Below are positions 1-13,483 of a stretch of DNA of 64,000 bases, in pieces. The notes under the pieces are model-generated. The model saw only the letters and a list, made by a program, of their open reading frames with translations. It searched no databases and was not told where the DNA came from. This stretch comes from Anaeramoeba flamelloides (Eukaryota > Metamonada > Anaeramoebidae). The position numbers and the translations under genes are program-made. Positions within the stretch are counted from its first letter, which is position 1. The number at the start of each line of letters is the position of its first letter. The DNA is taken from NCBI GenBank assembly GCA_027625915.1, contig JANTQA010000029.1, forward strand, positions 7,440,001 to 7,504,000, read 5' to 3'.

Positions 1-421
1 ATTTGTGAAAAATCTCAAATAACCACAATTATGAGAATTTTGAAGTTTTTATATTTCTATCAAGAGGCAATTAAATCAATTTGGTATTTTAATAGATTCT
101 AAATTATTTATATAAGAGTGTATTCAAAATAATTTGTTTTGAAGGTGTATTTGCTTATGAAGAAATTTATCTCTCAAAAAAAAAAAAAGATTAAGAAAAA
201 ATTTTTTGTGTTTAATTTATTTATTGATTTATAAAAGAATTTTAAGACATTTCAAACTCTATTATTATTAATCATAAAAATCAATAACAAGAAGAATAAA
301 AAATAGAAAAAAGAAAATCAAAAAGAAAAAGATAATCAAAAGGAAAAACAAAAAGAAAAAAAAGATTCTAAAAGCAAGTTTTATAGAAATTTTTTTTTTG
401 TAATACTTTTAATTGCCCGTA
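1..421. other. Gene-free flank downstream of exportin-1
   Basis: This is AT-rich sequence with A/G-rich simple stretches (290-370) after the exportin-1 stop. I see nothing else in it. Confidence 0.6.
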
Positions 422-3400
422 TCAAAAAAAATCCAGATCTTTTTGTAATTCAGGGTCTAAGTTATCTTCTTTTTGTTGAATTTTTAAACCTAATAATTGT
501 TTTTCAATTTCAAGGCTTTCTAATTGTTTTAATTCAAGATTTTTCTCTTCGGAATACAGATCACTATTATCATCACCTGAAAATTCTTTCATGATTACGA
601 GGAAATCTCTTAAAATGGTTTTAAATTTATCTGGGTTTTCGCAATTGTCAAATAATTGTCGAGCAAAATCATGAATTTGGTTTTCTGTTAAATTGTTAAA
701 GGATTCTAAGAATAATTCTGTTATACTATTTAAGATTAAATTACTATTATCCTTGTGGGTGAATGAATTATTATCGTCTAAATATACTGTAATTTTTTCA
801 GTTTTTACTAGCATGAACATTGTTCTTAAGATTTTGTATTGGATTTGGAATCCTGATTTATGCAGGGTGTCTGTTAATATTGAAAATATATCTGTCAAAA
901 GTATAAGATAATATCCGGAATAAAAGTCATTTAAAATATTTTCGTTTGAATTGATGTTATCCAATAATTCTTCTGTTGTGTATAGCCCCGTTTCAGACAT
1001 GTTCCTTTCAGTGTGTTTGAATGCCCAAACTATGCAATCCACGATTAATTTAAATCGGTCTGTGTCTAATAAAAACATTGATACAAAGCATGACCTGTTG
1101 ATTTCTCTTATCAATTTAAAGAAATTTAAACGATGGTCAGGATAATCTTCAAAGTTTTCACGGATCATTAATAAGGTGCATTCAAAAATGGAATCAAAAA
1201 CAAGAGGGATACTTTCTGAAACCTGGTGCTTCAATTTATCCACTATTGTTGTTATTAGCGCCAGTATGGATGCCTCCTTGGCTTCGGGTATATTATTTTT
1301 ATAATCGTCTAATATTAGTTCCAAAAAGGGAGGAATTAGGTCGTCTAATAGGAATTTATCATTCCCGTCATATTTTGAAATAAATGTTTGCAATAGGACT
1401 ATTATTTGTGATTTCACGTGCCTCATATTGCGTATGATCTCGCTTTTGGCAACTAGAGCGCCACGCTCTTCGATATATTCGAAAATTAATTTGGAATATG
1501 TACTATATAAGTCGATCATTTCCTGGTAGTGGAGTGACAATTGCTTTTGAAAGGCTACACCAACCGTTGAGACCACTCTTGTGTTAACCCTTAAAATGAA
1601 AACCAATTCTCTGCAGATATTTGGCTTTTTCAATGACATGACGTTTGTGCCTGCAATTTCAATAATCTGTTTCCATCGATCGTTTGCTGTGACCATTAAT
1701 CTTGCAATTAATTCCTCTTGTATCCCATAATTGGCGACATGGATCATTTCTCCCATGGTTTCATAAAAGACTTGCTTTTGTCTTAATTGTAATAACTTTG
1801 TAATTTCGGGCATCCTTTCGATAATTTCTTCAACAAATAGGGAATTTTGGTTTTTGTGCTTTTTCACAAATTGCTTTTTACAATTGTGTGTGATTTTTAA
1901 AAAGGTGTCACAGGCCATGTCCTGTACCCCGGGGTGTGTTTCCTCCATAAACTCAAATAATTTATTTAACACAGTTTTTAAAAAGTTCCAATGATTTCTT
2001 AAAAATCTTGGATACTGGCCGACAATGTACATAATGTTGGACGCAATAACCGCCTTATTATCTTTGCCATTTTTATTTTCACACATGTCAAGCAATTCCT
2101 TTAGTGCGATGATCAGAAATCTCTTTTCTTGCTTTTCAGTCATAGATCCGTTAATGGAGCCAATAGCCCAACACACAGTATTGAGTCGTGACCATTTCCA
2201 GTCTGGATTTCGGATTTCATTTAATAGCCTTTCGAGCATGATCTGTTCCATATTTTTATGATCTAAATGCGTCAAGGTAATTAACGTTTTACTCATCTTC
2301 TTATACAAAATAATGTTACTTGTATCCTTTTGTCTTTCTCGGATCAATTCCCCCAGTTCGTTTTCAATGATTAGGATTTCTTCTGGTTTGGCCATTTTTT
2401 CAATTAGCAATCTCCTTACATCAGGTAATACCTCAGAGTAAGCATTCATTCTTTCAGACCGATTATTATTGTTGTTCATACTATTATTATTACTGCCGCG
2501 TCCCATCCCACCAAAGCTTGATCCCAGATCTAAAGAAGATGTGTTGATAATTGAAACACTATTAATTTTTTCATCAAACAAATTCTTGGATAGAAAATAC
2601 CAAAAATCTAAACAGATTTTGAAAATCTCAATATTGTTGACAGTGGACACACCAATTAGAATTTTCAATGACGTTACAATTCCGTCAAGTAGTTTTTCAT
2701 TTTCAACAATTTGTAAATGGTTCCTTAAAAAAATGGTAATGAATAAGGAAATGTTTTGAATAAATTCCCGATCGTCATCATTCCCTTTTTCATAATAATT
2801 TTCTACTTCAAGTTCAGATTTTATATATTGCGCGATCACCTCCATTGTTTGTGTAAATAAAAATACAAGCCTTCCATCATATTGCCCCTCTTCAGGTTCA
2901 ATCGATGCAATTTCAATTAAGCATTTTAATGAATAATTGAGTGTTTCATTATTTGATAAATACTATTGATTTTTGTTAAATTTTGTTTTTTTTTTGAAAT
3001 GTATAATTTGTTTTTATAATCATAATTTTTTTTTTTTTTAATTTTTATTTTTGAATTTTTGATTTTGTTTTTTTTGTTTTAGTTTTTATTTTTTTCAAAT
3101 TAAAGATTAAAAAGAAAAAAATAAAATAAGATTCAAATAATTGGAAAAAATTAAAAATTATTTCTAATATTCTAGAAAAAAAAAGAAAATGATTACTTTT
3201 TTAGAAAGGTATTCAATAATTTGAGTTTCTAAAATATAGCCAATTGGTACCCAAGAAAGAAAAACATGAAGTGTTTTTAAAGAGGAATTAATTAAAGAAA
3301 CATTTTCGCTATTTTGGAAAATTGCTTCAAAAAGTTTCCAAATCTCAGAAAACTCTTTATTTAAATTCTCTTTTAAATCAGTGATTTTTGACTGCACCAT

Positions 3401-6400
3401 ATTACCTTCACTAAATTCAAAAATTTCTTCAGATAATAATCTCAATAATATCATACTGTTCTCGCAAACTGTTTCACTGGTTTCACTTCTTGAAATAATA
3501 TTTGGAATGAAATCCTTCCAATTATGTGGCCATTCATGCTTAAGGATCTATAAGAAGCAAATAAAAGAAATTTGAATAATTATTTTTAAAATAATATATG
3601 TAAAAAGAAATTATTTTTTTTTAATATTTGTTGAAAGTATAATATTATTTCCTTTGCAATAAAGTGTAAATATTATTTGGGTTTAATAGAGAGAGGTTGT
3701 AAAAATATACTGTTAAATTCTAATTAAAAAAATTTAAATTTTATAATAAAATTCCAAGAAAAAAAGATATGAATTAATGGGGAAATTATCCTTTTTAATT
3801 AATTTGTAAGGATTTTGCCTTTTTTTTTTTGAATTGTGATGAAAGACTGTTTGGGAAATTGAAATTCAAATTTTTCCTTGTTTGAAAGGGAATATGATAG
3901 TGTCTGAGAAATTTTTCGTTTTTTTTTTTTATTCAACTTTATAATTAAATCAAAATAAAATAATTCATTTGTTAGATAATGAAATTTTAATTATAATAAT
4001 ATTATAAATAAACAGAATTCCAAAATTTAATATTTCCTGACCAATAAAACTCAATATGCTATAAGGAAAAAAAAAAAAAGATCTCAAATCCAAATGATTC
4101 AGGATCATATAGTCACACAAAGTAATCTCAATTGCAATGGCTCTCCACGTTTTTCTTATCTTTTTTTTAAAATTCTTTATTTTTTATTCTTCATTTTTTT
4201 CTTTCTCTTATAGACTTTTTATCTTATCCTCTGTTCTTTTAGAAAACTAAATTAAGTTTAAAATGCATACAAGACCTATGTTTATTCACTCTTTGAATTA
4301 GAAGTTATGAATTTAGTCACTTCGCAATTCTCTCTTTAACAGGTAAAGTGCTTTTAACATTTAATTTTTAACAATAAATCATAAATAAATTCCAAAATTT
4401 TGGACTCAACTAAAACAGTTTAAAGAAAACAATAATAATGTATTTCCAAAAAAGTGTGGCATTTTTTTTTTTTTTTTCAAAGAATATTTTCTTTGCTAAA
4501 GTAATTCTATTTGTAAATTGGTAATATAAAATTAAGAGAGGTATTAATACTAACTAATTGAATCAAATCTATGATTTGTTGGAATTTCAAAATATGTTTA
4601 TCAAAATATTTTGAAAAAATGAAAAAAAAATTTCACATTTTTTTTGGAGAAAATGGTGCGTGGACAATTTCAATATAAAATGGGCAATATGATAAGGATC
4701 TAAACGGCTTTTTAAACAATGAAATATATTTATAAAGTTTTTACATTTTATTGAGAAATTTTATCAAGATTAAACCTCTTAAGAAAAAAAATTTTTATGA
4801 TCAAAAAGAAAACAAAGAAACATCAATTTTTACAACCCAAAAAATGTCATCTAAAATTGAGAATCAGAAATTTTGATGTCTTTAATACAAATAATGTCTT
4901 ACAAATAAACAAATTTAATTATTTCGAATAATTGATTAATGATTAATAACCATTTTGAATATTTAAATACTTGATAGTAGAATTGAGTTTTCGAAAGATT
5001 CTTTAAATTAAATTTACCACGCTTTTTTTGGAATGACTTACATCTTTCATACGATTTATTCATTATTTTGATTTTAACACTTCCTATTTTTTGCATTTTT
5101 TGTCTTTTCTGTTTTTTGTTTTCATTTCTTTTTTTCAATTGCCAAAGTTATTACATTCAATCGGGAATTGTTTTTCGAATGATTGATATTAGGTTAAAGC
5201 TGAGTTCTACTGTTTTGAAGAACTTTGATAAAATTAGTTAATGGTGTCTAACATTTTGATCTATCAATAATTGTAAATAAAATTTTAACAATATAAATTT
5301 TTTTTTAGTACTTCACCTCAAAAAAAACATCCATGCGAAGACTCCGTCCATTTCTTTTGACTTTGCCTGGTTTATCAGAAGGTAAGTGCATTATGGATAA
5401 AGCAAATTAGAGAAATGAAGGTCAGGAAATATGATGGCATGCTTGATAATAAATACAATTCTCGTCTACTCTCATACATAGCTGAGAAAGAATTTTACAA
5501 TAATTTGTATAGTTATGTCAAAAAATTATTCATACTTTGGGCAAATTGGATTTGAGTCCACTTACAAACCAAAAAAAAAAAAAAAAAAAAACTTTAAACC
5601 AAAATTTTTTACACAGCATTTTTTTATTCGATTGGTAATTATTTATCTTTTGTTTTGTGGTTATTGTAATTTATAAATAATTGTTATCATTTCCAATTAG
5701 TTATTGGTTCTAAATTAGTATTTTCCATAAAATTTATTTAATAGGATTTGCTTTTTTTTCAAATATTGATTTTTAGTGTGTGAAAATTTTTGAATTGGAG
5801 TTTATATCAACATCTAGTTTCGCCTATCAAAATTTTTTTAAGTTATTTTTTCCTTGTGGCGTGGTGTAAAAGTGATGTCTCATTTTTTTCAATTTTTTAA
5901 AAAAAGAAATGATTTTTTTATATATTTATTTTGTTTCATTTAAATTTTAAAATTACAAATATTTCATATCATTTAACTTGAGAAAAAAATTAGTTAGATA
6001 TGGTATTTTTAATGTAAGAATGTTTTTCAATCTAAACAGTTGTCGTAACTTACACAACGAATATTAGTAAATGTTTTTACATTCTATTAATTTGATAAAA
6101 AAATTTTCCAATTAAAATAGACAGTTTTATTTAAAGATGAGAGAGCCTATCTTTTAATATGAATCTATATTTATGTTCTTTGATTTCATAATGTGTTCAA
6201 AATGTGTTAGTGATCTCAGTGGAAAATTATTGCTTTTACTTGTAACGAAATAAATAAATAAATATTAAAAATTATCCATTTTTTAATTATTTGTGTGGAA
6301 TTTTTTAACTTTAATAAATTTAAAAATCTCGTTTTATTTGTAAAACATGTAAATTCTTGTAAATGGGAGAAATAATTTGAACACTTAAAAGTCATGGAAT

Positions 6401-8416
6401 AATTGTTATCAGAAAAGGTATAAAAGGGGGTGATTAGCTTTTGATTTCTTTTTTAATACATGATTTGGCAATGAGACATGTAAGATTTTGGAAAAGTTTT
6501 AAATTTTTGAATTTTTTTGGTTTGGTTTTGATCAAAATATTGAACACGCAATCATCCCTTAACTGGTTTTTAATAATCATACTTTCCTTTTCATTTTCTT
6601 TTTCTTTTTTTTTATGTTGTTCCATTTTCAATTAATTTTATTCTTTTCTTTTTTTTTCTGTTTTCTTTTTTTTCTTTAATTTCTCTTTCTTTTACTTTTA
6701 CTTTTTCCTTTTCCTTTTCCTTTCCTTTTTTTTTAATGATTAAAAATAGACTTTTATTAATTTAAATCATTTCAAAGATGTTCGAAGAACTAGAATTTTT
6801 TAAATTACTAATATATTCCAATTAAAAAATGAAAATTTTTAGTTCACATTTTGAAATATTTTTTTAGTTTAAAAGTTGAAGAAAATCCAAAGATCTTTAC
6901 AACATCGTTTAGAAATGATATTTTTCGACAATAAATTAAGCTTCCTTAGATAACTAAAAGACAAAATCTTTATTCTGTTAATTTGATTGTAGTAGTAATA
7001 ATTAAAATTCATTTTGGAACTTGAAATAAAAATTTTCATTTATTAATTGGAAAATAACAGTATTTTTCCTCCTTATATGTAAAAAGACATTTTCAAAATG
7101 TGAAAACGGATAGTTGAAATGGTTCATCAAAAAATTGTTCTATTTGGATGGTGAGGCCGTTTTAACGATACTTTGTAAAACTTTTTAATCTCGATTTTTG
7201 AAAATGACTGTGATTGCATTTTGTTGTTTTGAAGTCATTTTAGTAAAAAAGAAAATAATTTTAAAGAACTGTCAATATAGCATATAAAATTTGAAAATTG
7301 GTTGATCTAGGTTCCATTTGTAAAAAAATATTCAAGTTGAAGCAAAAAAGCAATAATAAAGCAAAAAGATTAAAAAAAAAATTAAAGTTTTACCTCTACA
7401 AGTATCCCATTTAAACGTTGAAGCAAGAGACTATTTTCTTGGAATAAGACCTCGTCTTTGGACGTAAGAATAACAACACTTAAAACGTAATCTTTGATCG
7501 CCTCTCTTTGTTCTTTTAAGATTGATTTCCATCGAAATTTAATTGCATTTTCTAAAATTTTTAAAGCAAGAAATTTTGTATTTTGACTTTTACTATTTTC
7601 TAGAATTGTGTCGACCCGATGCCAAGACTCTGGATGGTTTTGAAATTCTGATAAAATTTCGTCTGCCATTGTTTGCTAAGAATTTGGAATAGAAAAGAAA
7701 ATAAAAACAAAAAAAAAAAAAACAAATCGAAAAGTTGAAGGAAAAATTTAGGAATAAAAATCGGTATAACTCTGAGATCACAATCAGTCTGTTTTTTTTT
7801 TGATGGACTTCTTCGAATTGATTCAAGATGAAGAATGAAATGTTCAAAAACAATAATACTTGATCTCTTTTTATAATTTATTTTTTTTTTTTTTTTCTTT
7901 GTTGTTAAAGTGCAAAAAACAAAGAAAAGTAAATCACCAAATGGATTTGAGTTCGTTTTTTGAATCAAAAAAAAAAAGAATGAATAAAAACCACTCAAAA
8001 ATAAGAAGAGGTTTTTTTTATCAAAACGATTTTTGAATAAATTCAAAAAGAAAAATTTTTTTGTTAAAAACTACGAATAAATAATCGTTTCTTCAAGAAA
8101 GATCGGTTAATAATGTTGTCAAAAAATAAATGGGGTTTTAATGAGGTTTTGAGTTCAAAAGCTACATAAAAAGCGTCTCAATATCAAAATAAAAAAAAAA
8201 TGTAAAAAGACAAAAGTAATTCTTCAATAAGAAAAAAATTTTCTTTTACTTTCATCTTGTTTTGTTTTTTTTTGTTTGTTTTTTATTATTTGAAAAGAAA
8301 AGTTTGAAAGGTTTGCTTACTTCTTCATAGTTTCCATGAAAAAAAGAGTTCACTACTTTGTCCAAAAATTCTACATCAAACTCTTTTGTTGTGAAATCTA
8401 AAAGTTTTTCTGCCAT
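422..8416 (-). CDS. XPO1: Exportin-1 (CRM1), nuclear export receptor
   Basis: Four exons join in phase: 8416-8321, 7675-7394, 3547-3197 and 2962-422 (TGA stop), giving about 1089 residues against 1071 in human XPO1. Introns are 645, 3846 and 234 nt, with GTAAGC, GTAAAA and GTAATC donors and TTAG, ATAG and ATAG acceptors. Exportin-1 binds leucine-rich export signals with RanGTP and carries proteins and ribosomal subunits out through nuclear pores. The N-terminus (LLDF, then HPESWHRVDTILE) is the importin-beta-like region. HEAT repeats follow, and the strongest conserved block is KDNKAVIASNIMYIVGQYPR. The covalent leptomycin-B cysteine is present in LLDMCENKNGKDNKA (about Cys537, codon 2083-2081). 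A serine/glycine/asparagine-rich insert lies near residues 390-412. The ATG at 8416 is chosen because MAEKLLDF aligns with the family N-terminus. The identification is secure; exon edges come from phase and homology only. Confidence 0.96.
3548..7393 (-). other. Giant intron 2 of exportin-1 (3846 nt)
   Basis: The donor is GTAAAA at 7393 and the acceptor ATAG ends at 3548. The phase is 0, between a codon for Glu (NGILVE) and ILKHEWP, which matches the continuous family sequence there (human MILVQILKQEWP). The intron holds a dispersed repeat at about 5090-5830 that is also found in a CAF1 intron, an exon-like stretch on the plus strand at 5309-5381, and long poly-A/T runs. I see no host protein-coding gene inside it. 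Confidence 0.9.
5090..5830. repeat. Dispersed repeat shared with a CAF1 intron
   Basis: It aligns in the same orientation with about 25155-25620 (shared blocks TTTTGTTTTCATTTC, GATTGATATTAGG-like and TGATCTATCAATAATTG-like). The exportin-1 copy has about 300 bp of extra sequence from 5309. Confidence 0.6.
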
Positions 8417-11400
8417 AATTAGTAACCAGAAAAAATTTTTGAAAGAAAAATATGAAAAATGAAGATTTCTAAAATGTACTTCTTTTTTATTAATTCCTTA
8501 AAGTTTGTTTTTAAAATTCTTTAATTAGAGTGTCCGTTTTCAACAATAGAAGAAGAGTTCACTTCAGAAAATTGTAACCAGTATATTTGCCTTTGATTTT
8601 TTAGAAATTGTAAGGCCATAACATGATCAATTGAACTTTTAACATACCCATCTTTTGTGTATCACTCCAAAACAAACGTATTTTATTCTACGAGAGAAGT
8701 TTTGTATTTTAACTGACGAATAGTTAAATAAGGTAAATTATTTTTAGGATTTTGGTTTCTATTCTAACTTTCAATGATTTGGTTTCAAAAAAATTGTAAC
8801 AACTAGGTGATAAGAGGGCTTTTCAGATAAAGGGTATTTCTGTTGTTGAAAATAATGGTCAAGGCTTTATGTGTCGAGATTTTTCAAAAGTAAAAGTTGT
8901 GTTTTTTTTGCAAGATAATGTACAGATAAAATGAGGAGAGGAACTCATAACAAACAATTTGGTTTTGGCTCCCTATAATTTTCTGCTTTAAAAAAGCATT
9001 TTATAAAAAATAATGATCATATGTGAATAGATTATCTCAGAAATAGAGTAAATTATTGAGACACTTTTGGTCTTTAAAAAAATAAAAAATTTCCTAAATA
9101 ATCACGACCAGAAGAGCTCAAAAATTGTCGTAGCTTTTTTTCATTCATAAAAATTTGATTTTTTGAAATTATCTCAAATATGGTAAGCAATAAAAAGCTC
9201 AAAATTTAAGGTTCTTTCAATTTAAAATTTTGACAATTCAAACTTTTTACCGTTTGCAATTCAAAACACACTTAGGGTTTTGTAATATCATAAAAATAGT
9301 ATCAGGTTTTAATAATTAATCTAATATTTTTAATTTTTATCTCCTTATAAAATTTTTACAAAATTTCTATTGTGATCTTTTTTAAAGCATTTTTTTTTAT
9401 CATTTTAGGCTAATAAAAAACTATTTTAAAGTTTTTTTGAAATGAAAAAATATTCAAGATTATTATAAATTGAAATCTTTTGGAATGTTATGTTGAAAGT
9501 TACATAAATCTTGAAAGTATTTTCATGAATTGTGCTATTATTGTTGTGTTTCAAAAAAATAACAAAAATTTTAAACATTTTCGGTTCATAGTTAAAATTT
9601 TCACAATAATTTACAAAGTTTAACTATCAAATTTCATTTAAAATGTGGTATACTAAATTAAAATTTGCATTGAAAAAAGAAAACAAAAGGCACAAGTTTT
9701 ATTTAAAAAGTGGGTTTGATGCTCTGATACCGGGTTTTTTTGGCCACTGTTAAACTAAAAATCATAAATTTTCATTTTTAACTTTACAGACAAAGCTGTA
9801 TTAGTACAATTTGGTCTGTTGTTTTACTTATTTTATTCAATATTTTTTTTCATTTTAAATAATTTTTTAAAAATATGTTAAATTTCGGGTTTATTATTAA
9901 ATTTCAAATTTGGTCAAATTGAAATTTTTCAAATTTTTGAAGAGTTTCTTCATTATTATCTTTGGTATGAAAGTTTTTTTTGATTTTTACTCTCACAATT
10001 ATACAATCGATTATTTTGCAATTGGTCATATTTTATTACTTTAATTGTAGAATATCCAAAATCTTGAAATAAACAATACTAAATATTTTTAAAAATTACT
10101 TCAAAACCAAATTCTAGCATAAAAAATTAATTGGAGATTATTTTCCAGCAAATAAAAGTTGCAAAAGTTTAATTCCTCTCTTAATTGTTTTTTTTTTAAA
10201 ATCCTGAGCTAAAATTTACTTGGATATCATCCAAACCACCCAGACTTTTTCTTGAATACTCAATCCTGTCCTAACATACATTAACCTACCGGTAAAGGGA
10301 TTTTTAAATACCTGCAGTCAATATATTTCAATAGAATTGACTATTTTAAAAAAAAGGGGAATTTGAAAAATTTTGAAATTAAATAATTTTCTGGTAATTA
10401 CTATTTTTTTGAAAAAATTTAAATTTTTTGAGCGGTTGGCCTCTACTAAGATGGGATTTAAAATAACAGGTGTGTTGCTATTTGTGGTAAATTATATTAA
10501 TAACATGGAGTTAAAGTGTATCAAAAAATCCATTAGTAAAATAGTATCAGTAGTTGATCTTAGAAAGAAAAAATTGTTATTGTAAAGTAATAGAATTCGA
10601 TAATTTGGGAAAAAACCCTAATATCAAGATAAATAAAAGGAAGTGATTTTCTCATAAAGTCTTGAGATTGATAATTGAACATTTAAGTGCTTTTTGTATT
10701 ATATATCCGGTGATGATTAATTTATATCTAAAGTGTGTATTGGTTAACTTGGAGAATGAAAAGTTACTAGATCTTGTTAAAATTTATGTGTTTTTATTTT
10801 TGGGTAATTTGTCATTAAAGTTCATCAAAACATTTTTCTCTAACAAAAATAGAAATTCATATTATAGTGTTTCTAAAATTCATAATTATGCGACTGTGTG
10901 GTTAATATGTGATGTATTCGCATTCTGTGTGTGTGGTGATGCGGGGTATTGTATCTAAAAATTATATGATGAATAATTTTAGCAAGGGGTTAATAAAATG
11001 ATTTTAAATGTTATTTGAAATGCTTGAAATTTTCAACAAGTTTTATACAAAAAGATATTTGACCAAGAATTCAGAAAAAAGGGAAAGAAAGAAAGAAAGA
11101 AAGAAAGAAAAGAGCAGTCCGATAATTTTCCTTCCGCAGATAATTAATTAAACGTTTTTTATCTTTTGACTTGTTATCCTAACCCTATAAAGTATAAAAG
11201 ATTGATATTACTTGGCTTTTTCTTAAAATATAGTTTATTTCAAAAAAATCATATTTTTTTTTTTCAGTGGGGGTATAATAATTATTTAATTAGTGAAAAG
11301 AAGGAATTTGTGCCTATTTAGAGTTCTCAAACGGGTTTAAAGTTAATCTCAAAATATTTAGTTGGATCGGTTGTTTTTTTTTGAAATTGTTTAATAATGA

Positions 11401-12551
11401 ATTCAATTATAATATCATTTGATATTTGATTCTGTCATAAAGTTCTCTTATAATTATAAGAATAAAAATTCAAGATCTATCAGCTCTTCAAAATATTAAA
11501 TAAAGGGGTTTTATAGTAAAAATAATCCCATTCTACAATCTAAAAAAACATCCAATAAGTAATTTTTAGATATCTAAAATAATTTATTTGTATATATTAA
11601 GTTAATTTCATTTAAGTGGAATTCATTCTTGGAGTTTTAGGTAATTAATAATTTGATTTTTAAATTTATTTGTTAATGATTAAAAACTTTTTTAAAAATT
11701 AAATTAATTATTGACAAATAAAAAAATCCAAAGAATACTATTTTTAAAAAAGAGGTAATCAAAAGATCTCTAAAAATTTTAATCAACAACAACTATAACA
11801 ATATAACAATTTAAATCTTGATTTAGTTTTGAAATATATCATAGGTGAGTATAAATATTGTTCGGTGAAGAAATACTAATATTTCAAAATTCATGAATAA
11901 CTTCATTTTACTAATAAAAAGGTTTATTACTTTAGTGATCAACTCACTTAAGAGAAGAAAATCCCCCAAAAATACATTCCATAACAAAAATAACATTTTA
12001 TTTCTAAAGAGTTGAAAACTGAATTGAAGATTTAAATCTAAGTAGATTCTTTTTTTATCAAAAAAATTATTTTACAAATAATTTAAACAATTTTTTTTTG
12101 TTGTAATAAAATAAAGGGTAAAGAAAAACAAAAGAATGTTTGATTAAAATGATGAATTTGTGTATGTAATTGAAGTTTAATTTCGTATTGTTGATTAATG
12201 TTAGATCTAGAAGGAAATTTTTTTAAAAAAAATATATATATAAAAGAACATTGTAAACCTTGATTGTTTTTTTTTTTTCATTTTTTTTTGAGTGAATGCT
12301 GGGTGTAAACTCTCACATTTTTCTTTTTCTTAAATTTATTATTGATTTTTCAAATCTATTTTTGTAACTTTTTTGTATTTTTTTTTTCTTATTTCAAGCC
12401 AAACGTTTTTTCCCCTATTATAAAATATTCTACATGATTCCCATTAATTGAAAACGTGGGTTTATTATAAACCCAAAAAGTAATCAATCGTAAAAGTATT
12501 CGGATTAATTCTTTTTGTTCGGTAGATCTGATTTATACCGTCCTTTTCACT

Positions 12552-13306
12552 TTCAAGTGGTTATAGCCACCATAGATTTCTCCATAATCAAAGTATCTTG
12601 TAATTGGGTGGAAGATATTAGTGCAACATGGTATGATAGCTTTAAAAAATCTATTATAAATCTTATTGCACAATTAATTCTTAGAGTTTTTATTAATGAT
12701 CACTCGTAAAATTTTTCATTTTGAAAATGTTTATTTTTGGTTCCATTTCCAAATCCGAAAAATGGAAACCCAAAATAATAGTATTCCAGTAGTTAATAAT
12801 TCATATTTTATACTTCCAAAATTAACTATTTTTATATTTTTTAAATTTCAAAGATTAAATCAATAACCATCAACATTAAAACATTAAGACTGGTTAGTTT
12901 CGTTTCCTATTGATAAATTTAATTGTACCACTAATATATTTCCAATATTTTAAATAATTTCTCAAAAAAATCTATTGGTTAATTATTTAAAATTTTTTAA
13001 AAAAATTGAATTGTTTAGCAATTGAGGGACATTTTGTGACAATTTTAAGAGAGATATTTTGTAACTTTGGAGTCATAATAATGATAATTCGGCCTTTAAA
13101 TTTGTCTTGAAATGTAGATTTTATTCCCAATATTCTTGTGGTTTTAAAAGATAAGGATAATTTTTAATTGATTGGATCAATAAATATTACTACTTTACTA
13201 ATCATTTTTTTAGAGACATTTGAATCATGATGTATCGGATGTAGTTGGGTACAATAAAAACACACTTTTTTCCCAGGCCTCACTTTGGTCGACGCTAATC
13301 CCTTAA
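12552..13306. mobile_element. Inverted-repeat element, TTAAGGGATTAGC family, copy 1
   Basis: The right end is GCTAATCCCTTAA and the left end a decayed form (TTCAAGTGGTTATAGCC). Terminal inverted repeats are about 130 bp. The interior (12700-13130) matches the reverse complement of 40020-40480. No transposase frame is recognised. Confidence 0.7.
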
Positions 13307-13483
13307 GGAACAAACTTTTAACAAAATTTAAGCCACAAAAAAATCTCAAATTAAGGCACAAAATTTAGAATTTTTTTGATCACAACTTATTTTACTAGAA
13401 TTTGAATTTTGTTCCTTAATTTGTGATTTTTTTTGTGCCTTAAATTTTGTTCAAAGTTTGTCTCTTAAAAATGGAACTGGCTG
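13303..13483. mobile_element. CAGTCAGT-type foldback MITE, left end lost
   Basis: The right end GGAACTGGCTG-TA is present. The left half begins only at CTTAAGGAACAAAC and is fused directly to the right end of the neighbouring element ending at 13306, so about 15 bp of the left terminal repeat are missing. Confidence 0.75.

Noticed and set aside
7593-8046. Long phenylalanine-rich minus-strand frames overlapping exportin-1 exon 2
   Set aside because: They arise from T-rich intron 1 and its junction with exon 2. The exon is explained by exportin-1.
10662-10958. 98-codon open frame on the plus strand with balanced composition
   Set aside because: No recognisable motif or homologue, no clear ATG near its start, and it adjoins repeat-derived sequence. 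Possibly an exon or decayed gene, but not supportable.
12515-12709. 64-codon plus-strand frame (ATWYDSFKKSI)
   Set aside because: It coincides with the terminal repeat of a TTAAGGGATTAGC element, so the open frame is a property of the repeat.
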